A stretch of 44,707 nt of DNA from an uncultured Bacteroides sp. (GCA_947074345.1 CAMTPH010000012.1:1-44707); one strand, 5' to 3'. Numbered from the stretch's first letter, positions 35,113-44,139 are shown. The notes: generated from the sequence alone by a model not told the origin. Numbers and translations: made by a program.

Positions 35113-35505
35113 ATGAAAAAACGAATCTTTCTTTTGTCTACCGGATTGCTTTTTACAATGTCTTTATTGCTAGCGCAAGATGTACCGGTTGAAGTAGTTA
35201 CTGCCTTTAATAAGGGTAATTCGCAAGAACTCAATAAGTATTTTGCAGAACAGGTTGAACTGATTATTCAAAGTTCACAACAGAATGCAGATAAGGGACT
35301 CACAGAATCAACATTATCTTCCTTCTTTAATGATCATAAAGTGAATGGCTTTACTGTAAATCATAAAGGAAATCGAAGTGAGTCTAGTTTTATGATTGGT
35401 ACATTGGCTACTGCTAAGGGAAGTTTTAGGGTTAATTGTTTTTTTCGCAAACTACAAAATAATTATATAATTCATCAAATTAGAATTGATAAGATCAATG
35501 AATAA
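35113..35505 (+). CDS. DUF4783-type exported protein
   Basis: 130 residues from the ATG at 35113 (or 132 from 35107). An in-frame ATG at 35047 lies before the -7 box and is unlikely to be the start. The signal peptide is MKKRIFLLSTGLLFTMSLLLAQ. The mature part (VPVEVVTAFNKGNSQELNKYFAEQVELI ... FMIGTLATAKGSFRVNCFFRK) has the NTF2-like look of the Bacteroidetes DUF4783 family, usually found beside nadC and rlmH. Function unknown. Its stop overlaps the nadC start, so the two are translationally linked. Confidence 0.82.
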   Translation: MKKRIFLLSTGLLFTMSLLLAQDVPVEVVTAFNKGNSQELNKYFAEQVELIIQSSQQNADKGLTESTLSSFFNDHKVNGFTVNHKGNRSESSFMIGTLATAKGSFRVNCFFRKLQNNYIIHQIRIDKINE

Positions 35506-36346
35506 GGAAAAAGAATTGATAGACAAACTAATTGATTTAGCATTTGCTGAAGATATCGGTGATGGCGATCATACTACATTATCATGCATTCCAGAAACTG
35601 CTATTGGTAAATCTAAACTTTTAATAAAAGAGACTGGCGTTTTAGCCGGTATTGAGATTGCAAAAGAGATCTTTAATCGCTTTGACCCAACAATGCAAGT
35701 TGAAGTCTTTATTGAGGATGGTTCTGAAGTTAAACCAGGCGATGTTGCGATGGTTGTTGAAGGTAAAATTCAATCTTTGTTGCAAACAGAGCGCTTGATG
35801 CTTAATGTGATGCAACGTATGAGTGGTATTGCAACAATGACACGCAAATACGCCAAGCAACTTGAAGGCACTAACACACGTGTACTTGATACTCGTAAAA
35901 CTACACCGGGCTTACGTATTTTAGAAAAGATGGCTGTTAAGATTGGTGGTGGCGTTAATCATCGTATCGGTCTTTTCGATATGATCTTGTTGAAAGATAA
36001 TCATGTTGATTTTGCAGGAGGTATTGATAAAGCTATTACTCGTGCAAAAGATTACTGTCAAGCTAAAGGTAAAGACTTAAAGATAGAGATTGAAGTTCGC
36101 AGCTTCGATGAACTACAACAAGTTCTTGATTTGGGCGGTGTAGATCGTATCATGTTCGATAACTTTACACCTGAAATGACTAAGAAAGCTGTAGAGATGG
36201 TAAATAGACGCTTTGAAACTGAATCTTCTGGAGGTATTACTTTTGATATGTTAAGAGATTACGCTGAGTGTGGTGTTGATTACATTTCTGTAGGTGCATT
36301 GACTCATTCAGTAAAAGGTTTAGATATGAGCTTTAAAGCTTGCTAA
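35498..36346 (+). CDS. nadC: Nicotinate-nucleotide pyrophosphorylase (quinolinate phosphoribosyltransferase)
   Basis: Converts quinolinate and PRPP to nicotinate mononucleotide, CO2 and pyrophosphate in de novo NAD synthesis. 282 residues from the ATG at 35498; an upstream in-frame TTG at 35486 is less likely. Motifs: EDIGDGDHTT at the N-terminus, MQRMSGIAT, TRKTTPGLR, KIGGGVNHRIGLFDMILLKDNHV, and the C-terminal GVDYISVGALTHSVKGLDMS that closes the barrel. It overlaps the DUF4783 gene by 8 bases and ends before a hairpin terminator. Confidence 0.97.
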   Translation: MNKEKELIDKLIDLAFAEDIGDGDHTTLSCIPETAIGKSKLLIKETGVLAGIEIAKEIFNRFDPTMQVEVFIEDGSEVKPGDVAMVVEGKIQSLLQTERLMLNVMQRMSGIATMTRKYAKQLEGTNTRVLDTRKTTPGLRILEKMAVKIGGGVNHRIGLFDMILLKDNHVDFAGGIDKAITRAKDYCQAKGKDLKIEIEVRSFDELQQVLDLGGVDRIMFDNFTPEMTKKAVEMVNRRFETESSGGITFDMLRDYAECGVDYISVGALTHSVKGLDMSFKAC

Positions 36347-36355
36347 ATAATCAAT

Positions 36356-36427
36356 GACATAAATCTTACATATTCTAACTATCTAACTTATGCATAGTAG
36401 AGTGTAAGATTTATGTCTTTCTTATAC
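36356..36427 (+). terminator. Terminator of nadC
   Basis: GACATAAATCTTACA (36356-36370) and TGTAAGATTTATGTC (36413-36427) form a perfect 15-bp stem around a 42-base loop, followed by TTTCTTA. The loop is long, so it may also be a processing or operator structure. Confidence 0.6.
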
Positions 36428-36586
36428 ATAGGCTTTACCTCCTATTTTTCTCATCTAATACCAGTGAAATATTATCTTTTCATGGAATTAACTTCTTTTT
36501 AGATTTCTCATTGCAGCATTTCTATAAATGCTACGTCTAATCAATACAAACGCGAGAGGCGACTGTATAAATAATACGCACTAACT

Positions 36587-37132
36587 TTGGAAAACGAGAT
36601 TGAATTGATAAAAGGTTGCCGGGCTGGAGATGACTATGCTCGAAAGGAACTTTATACACTTTATTCAAATCGGTTGTTAGCAGTTTGTTATCGTTATACA
36701 GGAGATATTGATGTTGCTCATGATGTATTGCACGATGCCTTTATAAAGATCTTTACCAAGTTCTCATTTCGTGGTGAATCATCTCTGTTGACTTGGATGA
36801 CCAAGGTTGTCGTTACGCAATCATTAGATTATTTACGTATGCAAAAACGTAAAAGTCAATGGATAATTAATGAAGAACAGATACCTGATGTTCCTGAATT
36901 ATCCAATAATGAAGAGCATTTAACAGAAGAGCAATTGTTGATGTTTGTGGCTGAATTGCCCGAAGGATGTAGAACGGTTTTTAACTTATATGTTTTCGAA
37001 GAGAAATCGCATAAGCAAATAGCCGAACTTTTAGGAATAAAAGAACACTCTTCAACTTCTCAACTTCATCGCGCAAAGTATATGTTAGCAAAGAAAATTA
37101 AAGAGTATAAGAACCATGAAGAAAGAACATGA
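36587..37132 (+). CDS. ECF-type RNA polymerase sigma factor
   Basis: 181 residues. Region 2 (about 10-80) includes LYTLYSNRLLAVCYRYTGDIDVAHDVLHDAFIKIFTKFSFRGESSLLTWM; region 4 (about 120-175) includes the helix-turn-helix KSHKQIAELLGIKEHSSTSQLHRAK. The reading frame has only TTG codons as starts (36587 or 36605), because a stop lies at 36572-36574 and no early ATG exists. A TAACTTTG box at 36582-36589 overlaps the first TTG, which makes the start unclear. A 7-bp inverted repeat AGCATTT/AAATGCT (36515-36532) lies upstream. It overlaps the next gene by 17 bases, so its regulator is probably that membrane protein. Confidence 0.93.
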   Translation: MENEIELIKGCRAGDDYARKELYTLYSNRLLAVCYRYTGDIDVAHDVLHDAFIKIFTKFSFRGESSLLTWMTKVVVTQSLDYLRMQKRKSQWIINEEQIPDVPELSNNEEHLTEEQLLMFVAELPEGCRTVFNLYVFEEKSHKQIAELLGIKEHSSTSQLHRAKYMLAKKIKEYKNHEERT

Positions 37133-38144
37133 TGAAATTGTAGATTTATTTCGCTCACGACTTTCGCAAGCAGAGATGCCTGTGCGTGCAGATTCTTGGG
37201 AACAATTAAATAAAGGTATTGCCCTTGCTGCTAATCATAGACGTAATCTGTTTATGAGATTTGCATCTGCTGCAGCCGTATTATTGATATTGGTAGCTTC
37301 ATCTGCTACTATTTGGTTGCTTTCTCCAAGACAAGAGATGGAAGAAGCCTTTACTCAATTGGTCAATGTGAATCCAGGCAATATTAATAAAGATGTTGCA
37401 TATTCAAACTTTACTCCACATTCGCCTGTTGCTCAAGTAGTCAAACCACAATACGCTAAAGTGGCATCTGTTATTGATAATGGTACAGATGCTGAAGAAG
37501 ATTTCTTTTCATTATCATTCTCGTATACAATAACGACTGTCGAAGAGGATGTTTACTCGAATGAATCACCATCTAATGGTTATTGGTTGGTAGGCTCCAA
37601 TAGTAACAACCCAAGTACAACTAACAGTAACTCAAATCAAATTGCTCAAACTTCTAAAAAAGATAATAAATGGGGTATTAAACTGTTAGGCGGCATTTCT
37701 TTGCCTGATAAATACTCCAATAATAAACTTCCCTATAATATTGGTGTAACAGTAGAACGTCAATTAAATAAGATATTTAGTGTTGAAACAGGATTGCAAT
37801 ATTCTCATTCAGCTACCCCCGAAAGTAATCTTCATTATATCGGTATTCCTCTTAAATTGAATGCCACTTATCTTAAAAGTAAAAAAATAGATTTATATGC
37901 AACTGTTGGCGGTGTTGCTGATAAATGTATTGCCGGTGCTCCAAATAATGATTTTAAGAATGAACCTATACAGTTGGGTGTAACTGCCGGACTAGGAGCT
38001 CAATACAAAATAAACGACCAACTTGCTGCTTTTATCGAACCAGGTGTATCACATTACTTCAAAACAGACTCAAAACTCGAGACAATTCGTTCTAAACGTC
38101 CTACTAATTTTAATGTTTTATGTGGTCTTAGAATGAGTTTTTAA
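37116..38144 (+). CDS. Membrane protein: anti-sigma-like N-terminus plus outer-membrane-type beta-barrel
   Basis: 342 residues. The N-terminal 40 residues (DLFRSRLSQAEMPVRADSWEQL) resemble the cytoplasmic segment of Bacteroidetes proteins encoded beside ECF sigma factors. One hydrophobic helix spans about 46-70. A low-complexity linker (about 75-185, with Ser/Asn repeats) follows, then a region (about 186-342) with the strands of a small outer-membrane-type barrel (WGIKLLGGISLP ... GLGAQYKINDQLAAFIEPGVSHYF ... CGLRMSF). Overlap with the sigma gene (17 bases) supports joint action as a sigma regulator. Whether the barrel truly inserts in the outer membrane while the helix sits in the inner membrane is unclear. 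Confidence 0.72.
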   Translation: MKKEHDEIVDLFRSRLSQAEMPVRADSWEQLNKGIALAANHRRNLFMRFASAAAVLLILVASSATIWLLSPRQEMEEAFTQLVNVNPGNINKDVAYSNFTPHSPVAQVVKPQYAKVASVIDNGTDAEEDFFSLSFSYTITTVEEDVYSNESPSNGYWLVGSNSNNPSTTNSNSNQIAQTSKKDNKWGIKLLGGISLPDKYSNNKLPYNIGVTVERQLNKIFSVETGLQYSHSATPESNLHYIGIPLKLNATYLKSKKIDLYATVGGVADKCIAGAPNNDFKNEPIQLGVTAGLGAQYKINDQLAAFIEPGVSHYFKTDSKLETIRSKRPTNFNVLCGLRMSF

Positions 38145-38156
38145 ACTATTGTAATT

Positions 38157-38678
38157 ATGAAAAACTTTAAAAACATATTATTAGTATTATTCGTTATTGC
38201 AAGTCTTAGTGCATGTGTATACGATTCTACATATTATAATAACCCTCGAGTTAGCTCTTTTGTAAAAGAACTGAAAGCCGGTACATACAATTATAAGAAT
38301 GATAAAGGCATAATTGTTATTCCTGATTTTACAGAAGATGACATACCCGCTCTTTTAAATTATGTGGATGATTTGACAACGATTCCTTCTTTTCCTACCA
38401 TATATATATCGAATAGCGGAAAGATACGATTAGGAGAGTGCATGCTATGGATTATCGATTCAATAAGATTGGGTATGCCAACTTCATTTGGTAGTAACAT
38501 GGTGATTGCTAATGCTCAAAACTATGAAGCGATTTATTTTCTAACTGACGAAGAAGTACTTAATGTTGCTACTCGATATAGAAGTTGGTGGGAAAACAGA
38601 AAATACCCAAGAACAGCATGGACTATAGATCCCTGTTATGATGATCCTTTATGTGGTAGTGGTTATCGTTGGTGGTAA
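38157..38678 (+). CDS. Hypothetical lipoprotein
   Basis: 173 residues with a lipoprotein signal: MKNFKNILLVLFVIASLSAC, the lipid-modified residue being Cys20. The mature region has YYNNPRVSSFVKELKAGTYN, a predicted Ser/Asn/Tyr-rich fold, and a C-terminal CYDDPLCGSGYRWW with two Cys that could pair. I recognise no enzyme motif; similar short Bacteroidetes lipoproteins are often called DUF4943, but I cannot confirm it. It starts 12 bases after the barrel protein, in the sigma-factor operon. Confidence 0.75.
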   Translation: MKNFKNILLVLFVIASLSACVYDSTYYNNPRVSSFVKELKAGTYNYKNDKGIIVIPDFTEDDIPALLNYVDDLTTIPSFPTIYISNSGKIRLGECMLWIIDSIRLGMPTSFGSNMVIANAQNYEAIYFLTDEEVLNVATRYRSWWENRKYPRTAWTIDPCYDDPLCGSGYRWW

Positions 38679-38714
38679 TGCCTAAATTATAGTTAGTAAG
38701 GTAAGATTGTTATA

Positions 38715-39410
38715 ATGATGATAAAGTTATTCTCATTTTTTTGTTTAATGGCTCTCACGCAGATTACTTTTGCTCAAGAGTTTAGTAAGCAAGATTCTAT
38801 TCGTTTGAATGCGATACTTGATGGCGATCAAGAATTGCATATCAATAAAGATGTCATTAATCAAATAGACTTTGGCGCTGGTGTTTGGGGTTCTCAGATG
38901 ATGATTATGGATAAGCAATGGTTATCACCTGATGCTACTTTACCCTCTATTCATCCTGATGAAATACCTTTAGACAAACGACAAATATTGAGTCTTAAAC
39001 CATACAAAGCCAATACACCTTATAATTGGGATCCTGTTCGACAGAAGAAGATTAAAGTTACTAAAGATACTTGGCGAAGTGATCCTTACCGAGAAATAAA
39101 GAGCAGACTTATTTACTCTAATTGGGCTTCTAAACCTCATGAAGCAGGTATGCGCAACTCTGTTGCTGCAATCGAAGCAACCGGTTTACGATACAATCCT
39201 TTTGCTGGTAAAGTTGGTGGTGCTTCTGTTGGCGCATGGCAAGCGGTATCAACAGGTTCGGGAACTGACTTGATGGCACCTTTTACAAAAGAATTTTGGA
39301 ATCGTGCAGGACGCAAAAGACGAATGCGTACTTTTGAAGTATTAAGCCAATACGGCGATTCTACTACAGTTACAGTCAATCAAGCTCTCATCCAGCCATC
39401 CCTTCATTGA
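38715..39410 (+). CDS. Hypothetical secreted protein
   Basis: 231 residues with a signal peptide (about 1-20, ITFA-QE). The mature protein is polar, rich in Trp, Pro and basic residues; the C-terminal half has GGASVGAWQAVSTGSGTDLM and a basic segment RAGRKRRMRTFEVL. Possibly a DUF4858-type protein of Bacteroidales, but this is a weak match by eye. No catalytic motif seen. It lies 36 bases after the lipoprotein gene, in the same run. Confidence 0.72.
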   Translation: MMIKLFSFFCLMALTQITFAQEFSKQDSIRLNAILDGDQELHINKDVINQIDFGAGVWGSQMMIMDKQWLSPDATLPSIHPDEIPLDKRQILSLKPYKANTPYNWDPVRQKKIKVTKDTWRSDPYREIKSRLIYSNWASKPHEAGMRNSVAAIEATGLRYNPFAGKVGGASVGAWQAVSTGSGTDLMAPFTKEFWNRAGRKRRMRTFEVLSQYGDSTTVTVNQALIQPSLH

Positions 39411-39457
39411 ACATCCTTTTTATAGAGTTGTTTCATTTATAATTAACTGTAATAATT

Positions 39458-40399
39458 ATGAATAGGATAACCTCTTTGTTCAATATCAAATATCCCATTA
39501 TCCAAGGTGGGATGGCATGGTGTAGTGGTTGGCGATTAGCATCGGCAGTAAGTAATAATGGCTGTTTGGGATTATTAGGTGCAGGCTCTATGACACCTGA
39601 TCTTTTACGTCAACATATTCAAAAGTGTAAGGCTGCTACTGATAAGCCTTTCGGTGTTAATGTTCCTCTCATGTATCCTCAAATAGATGAAATCATGAAT
39701 ATCATTGTTGAGGAAGGTGTCAAAATAGTCTTTACATCGGCAGGCAATCCTAAAACATGGACTGACTGGCTGCATCAACATGATATAACAGTTGTACATG
39801 TAGTTTCTTCATCAAACTTTGCCATGAAGTGTGATGTAGCAGGTGTTGATGCTATTGTTGCCGAAGGTTTTGAGGCTGGAGGGCATAATGGTCGTGATGA
39901 AACAACAACTCTCTGTTTGATTCCTTCGGTAAGAGCTTCTACAACATTGCCTTTGATTGCTGCAGGTGGTATAGGTACCGGACAATCAATGATGGCGGCT
40001 ATGATATTGGGGGCAGAAGGCGTGCAAATAGGAACTCGTTTTGCGCTGACCGTTGAGAGTTCGGCGAGTAGCGTATTCAAAGACTATTGTTTGCGTTTGA
40101 ATGAGGGCGATACCAAATTGCTGTTAAAGAAGCTCTCTCCTACGAGATTGGCAACCAATCCGTTTAAAAAAATAATAGAAGAAGCCGAAGCTAGAGGTGC
40201 GACAGCCGCCGAATTGTTGGAACTCATAGGAAAAGGCAGAGCAAGAAAAGGAATCCTTGAGGGTGATTTAGAAAATGGAGAATTGGAGATAGGGCAGATT
40301 ACGGCCCTATTTCGTCAGCAACAGACAGTAGCCGAAGTTATAAAAGATATTGTAGAAGATTTCAAACGGGTATCCAAACTCAATTTTGAGTTAGAATAA
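39458..40399 (+). CDS. Nitronate monooxygenase / FabK-like flavoprotein
   Basis: 313 residues, an FMN-binding TIM barrel of the 2-nitropropane dioxygenase superfamily. The signature EAGGHNG contains His143, which corresponds to the catalytic or key His of nitronate monooxygenase and FabK; PLIAAGGIGTG and EGVQIGTRFALT are the phosphate-binding segments. FabK enoyl-ACP reductases and nitronate monooxygenases share these, and the sequence alone does not separate them; the opening PIIQGGMAW is common to both. Cytoplasmic. It may belong to the sigma-factor run (47-base gap) and ends before a bidirectional terminator. Confidence 0.9.
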   Translation: MNRITSLFNIKYPIIQGGMAWCSGWRLASAVSNNGCLGLLGAGSMTPDLLRQHIQKCKAATDKPFGVNVPLMYPQIDEIMNIIVEEGVKIVFTSAGNPKTWTDWLHQHDITVVHVVSSSNFAMKCDVAGVDAIVAEGFEAGGHNGRDETTTLCLIPSVRASTTLPLIAAGGIGTGQSMMAAMILGAEGVQIGTRFALTVESSASSVFKDYCLRLNEGDTKLLLKKLSPTRLATNPFKKIIEEAEARGATAAELLELIGKGRARKGILEGDLENGELEIGQITALFRQQQTVAEVIKDIVEDFKRVSKLNFELE

Positions 40400-40417
40400 C
40401 TATACTTTATTAAAAGC

Positions 40418-40453
40418 AAGAAGCACCTATCGCTATTATGATAAGTGCTTCTT
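40418..40453. terminator. Bidirectional terminator
   Basis: AAGAAGCACCTATC (40418-40431) pairs with GATAAGTGCTTCTT (40440-40453) with one mismatch, between convergent stop codons; T and A runs flank the stem. Confidence 0.85.
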
Positions 40454-40465
40454 TATAATTATTTG

Positions 40466-41572
40466 TTAGATATTAGCAGGAGAGTAGGGGAGTCCAAAGA
40501 CATCAGCTACTGCTTTATAAACAATCTTTCCTTCAACTATATTCAATCCTTTTGCCAATGATGGGTCTGCTTGACAAGCAGCTTGCCAACCTTTGTTTGC
40601 TAATGCAATGGCATAAGGGATTGTAGAATTAGTTAAAGCCAAAGTTGATGTATATGGTACTGCGCCAGGAATGTTGGCTACAGCATAATGCACTATACCA
40701 TCTATAACATACGTTGGTTCGCTATGCGTAGTTGGGTGTGATGTCTCAAAACAACCGCCTTGGTCAATAGCTACATCTACAAGCACAGTTCCTGGTTGCA
40801 TCAATTTAAGCATATCTTTAGTAATTAAGTGAGGTGCTTTATCACCTGGTTTCAAAACAGAACCAATTACTAAATCTACATCAGCCAATTCTTGTTCAAT
40901 TTGATGTGCCGAAGAACAAAGTGTTTTTACATTAGCAGGAAGAGTTTCGCTTAGATAGCGCAAACGTGTCAGGTTGATATCCGAGATAGTAACATCGGCT
41001 CCCATGCCGGCAGCCATTTGTGCTGCATTACTACCAACAATACCTCCACCAAGTATTAATACTTTAGCAGGTTTAACGCCAGGCACGCCACCTAGCAATT
41101 TACCTTTTCCACCTTGAGGTTTCTCTAAGAAACGTGCTCCTTCTTGAATTGACATTCTTCCAGCTACTTCGCTCATTGGAATTAGCAAAGGAAGTGAACG
41201 ATCAGGCTTTTCAACTGTTTCGTAAGCTAAACAAATAGCGCCACTTTCTATCATGGCCATTGTTAACTCCTCGTCAGATGCAAAATGGAAATAAGTGAAT
41301 AGCAATTGACCTTTCTTGATGAGCTTATATTCCGGCTTGATAGGCTCTTTCACTTTTACAATCATCTCAGCAATATCATAAACTGCTTCGATGGTTGGAA
41401 GTATTTTTGCACCTACGGCTTGATATGAATCATCATCAAATCCGCTATTAACACCCGCGCCTTGTTGTATGTAAACTACGTGTCCATGTCTAACAAGTTC
41501 CGCTACACCGCTGGGTGTCATACCCACGCGATTTTCATTGTTTTTAATTTCTTTTGGTACGCCAATAATCAT
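40466..41572 (-). CDS. ald: Alanine dehydrogenase
   Basis: NAD-dependent reversible deamination of L-alanine to pyruvate and ammonia. 368 residues, the family's usual length. Active-site residues are visible: Arg15 (NRVGMTP), Lys75 (VKVKEP), His96 (FHFASD) and the Asp of AIDQGG. The NAD-binding glycine motif is VLILGGGIVGSNAA. Cytoplasmic. It is probably monocistronic. With glutaminase and decarboxylase in the window it adds to amino-acid nitrogen handling, but it is 23 kb from them. Confidence 0.97.
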   Translation of the reverse strand: MIIGVPKEIKNNENRVGMTPSGVAELVRHGHVVYIQQGAGVNSGFDDDSYQAVGAKILPTIEAVYDIAEMIVKVKEPIKPEYKLIKKGQLLFTYFHFASDEELTMAMIESGAICLAYETVEKPDRSLPLLIPMSEVAGRMSIQEGARFLEKPQGGKGKLLGGVPGVKPAKVLILGGGIVGSNAAQMAAGMGADVTISDINLTRLRYLSETLPANVKTLCSSAHQIEQELADVDLVIGSVLKPGDKAPHLITKDMLKLMQPGTVLVDVAIDQGGCFETSHPTTHSEPTYVIDGIVHYAVANIPGAVPYTSTLALTNSTIPYAIALANKGWQAACQADPSLAKGLNIVEGKIVYKAVADVFGLPYSPANI

Positions 41573-41694
41573 AATGTTCTAAATAAAAGGTTTATTTCAT
41601 TTCGAAATTAGAGATATTAAATTTAATAACAATATGAAAATGAGTTTTTTTATAGCGTTTTCTTTATTTTATTTCTATAGTTTGCAATAAACAA

Positions 41695-41728
41695 ATATCC
41701 CAACTTGAAATGAATCAAGTTGGGATAT
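41695..41728 (-). terminator. Terminator of the GH20 gene
   Basis: ATATCCCAACTTGA (41695-41708) and TCAAGTTGGGATAT (41715-41728): a perfect 14-bp stem with a 6-base loop, 34 bases past the stop codon; followed on the minus strand by TTGTTTATT. Confidence 0.85.
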
Positions 41729-41762
41729 CCTTATGTTATTCTATGTCTAAGAAATCAATCGA

Positions 41763-44102
41763 TTAGTTGATTGTGATCTCGTCAATAAACAAGAATGCTT
41801 TCTTGCCTTCACCTGGATGACCTTTTGGCAATGCTGGAGTGCATTTGATTGTTACTTTTACATAAGTAGCTGTAGTTGTATCAAAGCTTACTTCATAGTC
41901 TTCGATACTTTTTTTACCGAATTCCATGATTACAGGATATTCGCTACTTGCAACTTCGCGATAGTTCTTGCCATCTTCTGATACTTCAACAACCAATCCA
42001 GTTGCACCCAATACCCAATCTCCTGGAGCGATGCATGCTTCTGTCGATACACTCGATACCTCTGTTGGTTTACCTAGGTCTATTACAGCAACTACGTCAT
42101 TCAAGAAGCCAAGCCAGCTACCACCGTTGTAGCTAAGATTACCTTTCAAACCATCAATCAACATTGGTGCACCACTATATTTATAGTTATTAGATATTGG
42201 TGTCAATAACTCAATAGATGCTCCTGTTGCTTTGTTGAAGTTGATGTATTGTGAATACTCACGACCTGCTCCGTTTTCGCGCATTGCTACTGCTTTCAAT
42301 TCGGCAGCTTCTTTTACGGCGATAGGCGCAGTGTATTTATTAGACGATTTAGTTGGAGTAGAACCATCTAAAGTATAATAAATAGGAGCATCATCAATCG
42401 TGTTAAGCTCTACGATGAAAGCATTTTCTTCTTTGTTATAAGCTACTTCTCCATCAATATCATTGATGTGAGTTGCATAGTTCAAGCCTTCACGCTCATA
42501 CATTTTGATAAGTCTTGCAGCAGCTTTTGTAAATCTGTTATAATCCTTCTTTTCAGGCATTGTCCATTGTACCTCTGCCAAAGCAGCCATACGTGGAAGA
42601 ATCATATATTCAACTTGTTTGGTAGTTGGAATGTATTCAGTCCAAACATTTGCTTGTACACCGATGATGTGTTTTTTCTCTTCTTCAGTCAATTCATCAA
42701 GTTGTGGATTGAAGCTATAAACAGTTTTCACAGGAAGAAAACCTCCAATAGCCATAGGCTCATTGCTCTTGTCGGCAGATTGGTAGTAGTCAAAATACAT
42801 AAATGTATTAGGTGTCATAATTACATCGTGTCCTAAGCGAGCTGCTTCAATACCACCAGCAACACCTCTCCAAGACATAACAGTTGCATCTGGAGCTAAT
42901 CCTCCTTCAAGAATTTCGTCCCAACCAATTATTCTGCGACCTTTTTTGTTTAAGTGTTTCTCTAATCGGCTGATGCAGTAGCTTTGTAGTCTATCTTCTG
43001 CTGAATGTTGTTTATCTGCTTTCAACTTTTCATCTTTAATGCGTTTTTGGCACTTCGGACAAGTTTTCCAACGTGTCTTAGGTGCTTCGTCTCCACCAAT
43101 ATGAATGTATTTTGAAGGGAACAATTCTGTTACTTCGTTTAATACATTTTCAAGAAATATCATTGCATCTTCATTACCAACACAAATCACGTCGTCAAAT
43201 ACTCCCCACATTTTTTCAACTTCGTAAGGACCACCTGTACAACCATACTGTGGATATGATGCCAATGCTGCAAGCATATGTCCAGGAAGATCAATCTCTG
43301 GAATAACAGTGATAAAGCGTTCTGCTGCATATGCAACAATCTCTTTAACTTCTTCTTGCGTATAGAATCCTTCGTGTGGAATTCCATTATACTTGCCTGT
43401 ATTATGGCCGATTACAGTTTCAGTACGTTTCGAGCCGATTTCAGTAAGTTTAGGATATTGTTTAATCTCGATTCTCCAACCTTGGTCTTCTGTTAAGTGC
43501 CAGTGAAGAATGTTCATATTATGCAATGCAAGTAGATCGATATATTCTTTGATAAATTCTACAGGAAAGTAGTGACGTCCTACGTCCAAGTGCATACCAC
43601 GATATCCAAAACGTGGATAGTCATTGATTTCAACAGCTGGTATTGATACGATCTCGTTAGATTTTACTACTGCTGGAATAGCTTTTCTAAGTGTTTGGAT
43701 ACCATAGAATACTCCGTTAGCATCTTTACCATTGATAAATATGTTATCTGTGTTTGTTTGTAGTGTATACCCTTCTTCAGCGTTAATTGATTGGTCGTAG
43801 CCTAATACTATGGCTTGTTTTGAAATTACAGACCCCGGAACATAAGAACTGATTGTTAATTTTTGACCGGTTGCTTGATTAATGTACAGCGCTAAGAATT
43901 CTGCATTTTGTTTTAGTAGTTCTTCACCTTCAGGAAACAATAGAGTTGTTTTGTCTTCTAATAAGAATGGTGACGATTGTAGTTTGTTGATTTGTTGTGG
44001 CAATGGTACTACTTCATAGTTTGCTTCAACAGTTTTCTTGCCGCATGAGGCGAAAATAAAAGCTGCTGCCATTACACAAAGCGAGTAATTCAGTTTTCTC
44101 AT
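41763..44102 (-). CDS. Beta-N-acetylhexosaminidase (GH20) lipoprotein
   Basis: 779 residues. The lipoprotein signal MRKLNYSLCVMAAAFIFASC gives a lipid anchor at Cys20. Next come a GH20b-like N-domain (about 25-155), a GH20 TIM barrel (about 160-520) with the catalytic Asp338-Glu339 pair in HIGGDEAPK and WHLTEDQGWR near 201-210, a chitobiase-type Ig-like C-domain (about 565-640, YTLDGSTPTKSSNKYT) and an F5/8-type carbohydrate-binding domain (about 650-779). It removes terminal N-acetylglucosamine or N-acetylgalactosamine from glycans such as mucin or chitin fragments. A minus-strand TATATTTG box (44132-44139) lies about 30 bases upstream. Confidence 0.95.
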   Translation of the reverse strand: MRKLNYSLCVMAAAFIFASCGKKTVEANYEVVPLPQQINKLQSSPFLLEDKTTLLFPEGEELLKQNAEFLALYINQATGQKLTISSYVPGSVISKQAIVLGYDQSINAEEGYTLQTNTDNIFINGKDANGVFYGIQTLRKAIPAVVKSNEIVSIPAVEINDYPRFGYRGMHLDVGRHYFPVEFIKEYIDLLALHNMNILHWHLTEDQGWRIEIKQYPKLTEIGSKRTETVIGHNTGKYNGIPHEGFYTQEEVKEIVAYAAERFITVIPEIDLPGHMLAALASYPQYGCTGGPYEVEKMWGVFDDVICVGNEDAMIFLENVLNEVTELFPSKYIHIGGDEAPKTRWKTCPKCQKRIKDEKLKADKQHSAEDRLQSYCISRLEKHLNKKGRRIIGWDEILEGGLAPDATVMSWRGVAGGIEAARLGHDVIMTPNTFMYFDYYQSADKSNEPMAIGGFLPVKTVYSFNPQLDELTEEEKKHIIGVQANVWTEYIPTTKQVEYMILPRMAALAEVQWTMPEKKDYNRFTKAAARLIKMYEREGLNYATHINDIDGEVAYNKEENAFIVELNTIDDAPIYYTLDGSTPTKSSNKYTAPIAVKEAAELKAVAMRENGAGREYSQYINFNKATGASIELLTPISNNYKYSGAPMLIDGLKGNLSYNGGSWLGFLNDVVAVIDLGKPTEVSSVSTEACIAPGDWVLGATGLVVEVSEDGKNYREVASSEYPVIMEFGKKSIEDYEVSFDTTTATYVKVTIKCTPALPKGHPGEGKKAFLFIDEITIN

Positions 44103-44131
44103 AATTACAGGGTTAATATTAGTTTCAGCTA

Positions 44132-44139
44132 CAAATATA
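44132..44139 (-). promoter_or_regulatory. Candidate -7 box for the GH20 gene
   Basis: TATATTTG on the minus strand, 29 bases before the ATG; no clear -33 element. Confidence 0.45.

Noticed and set aside
36515-36532. Hairpin AGCATTT/AAATGCT as a terminator of nadC
   Set aside because: No T tract follows; the 15-bp stem at 36356-36427 is the better terminator.
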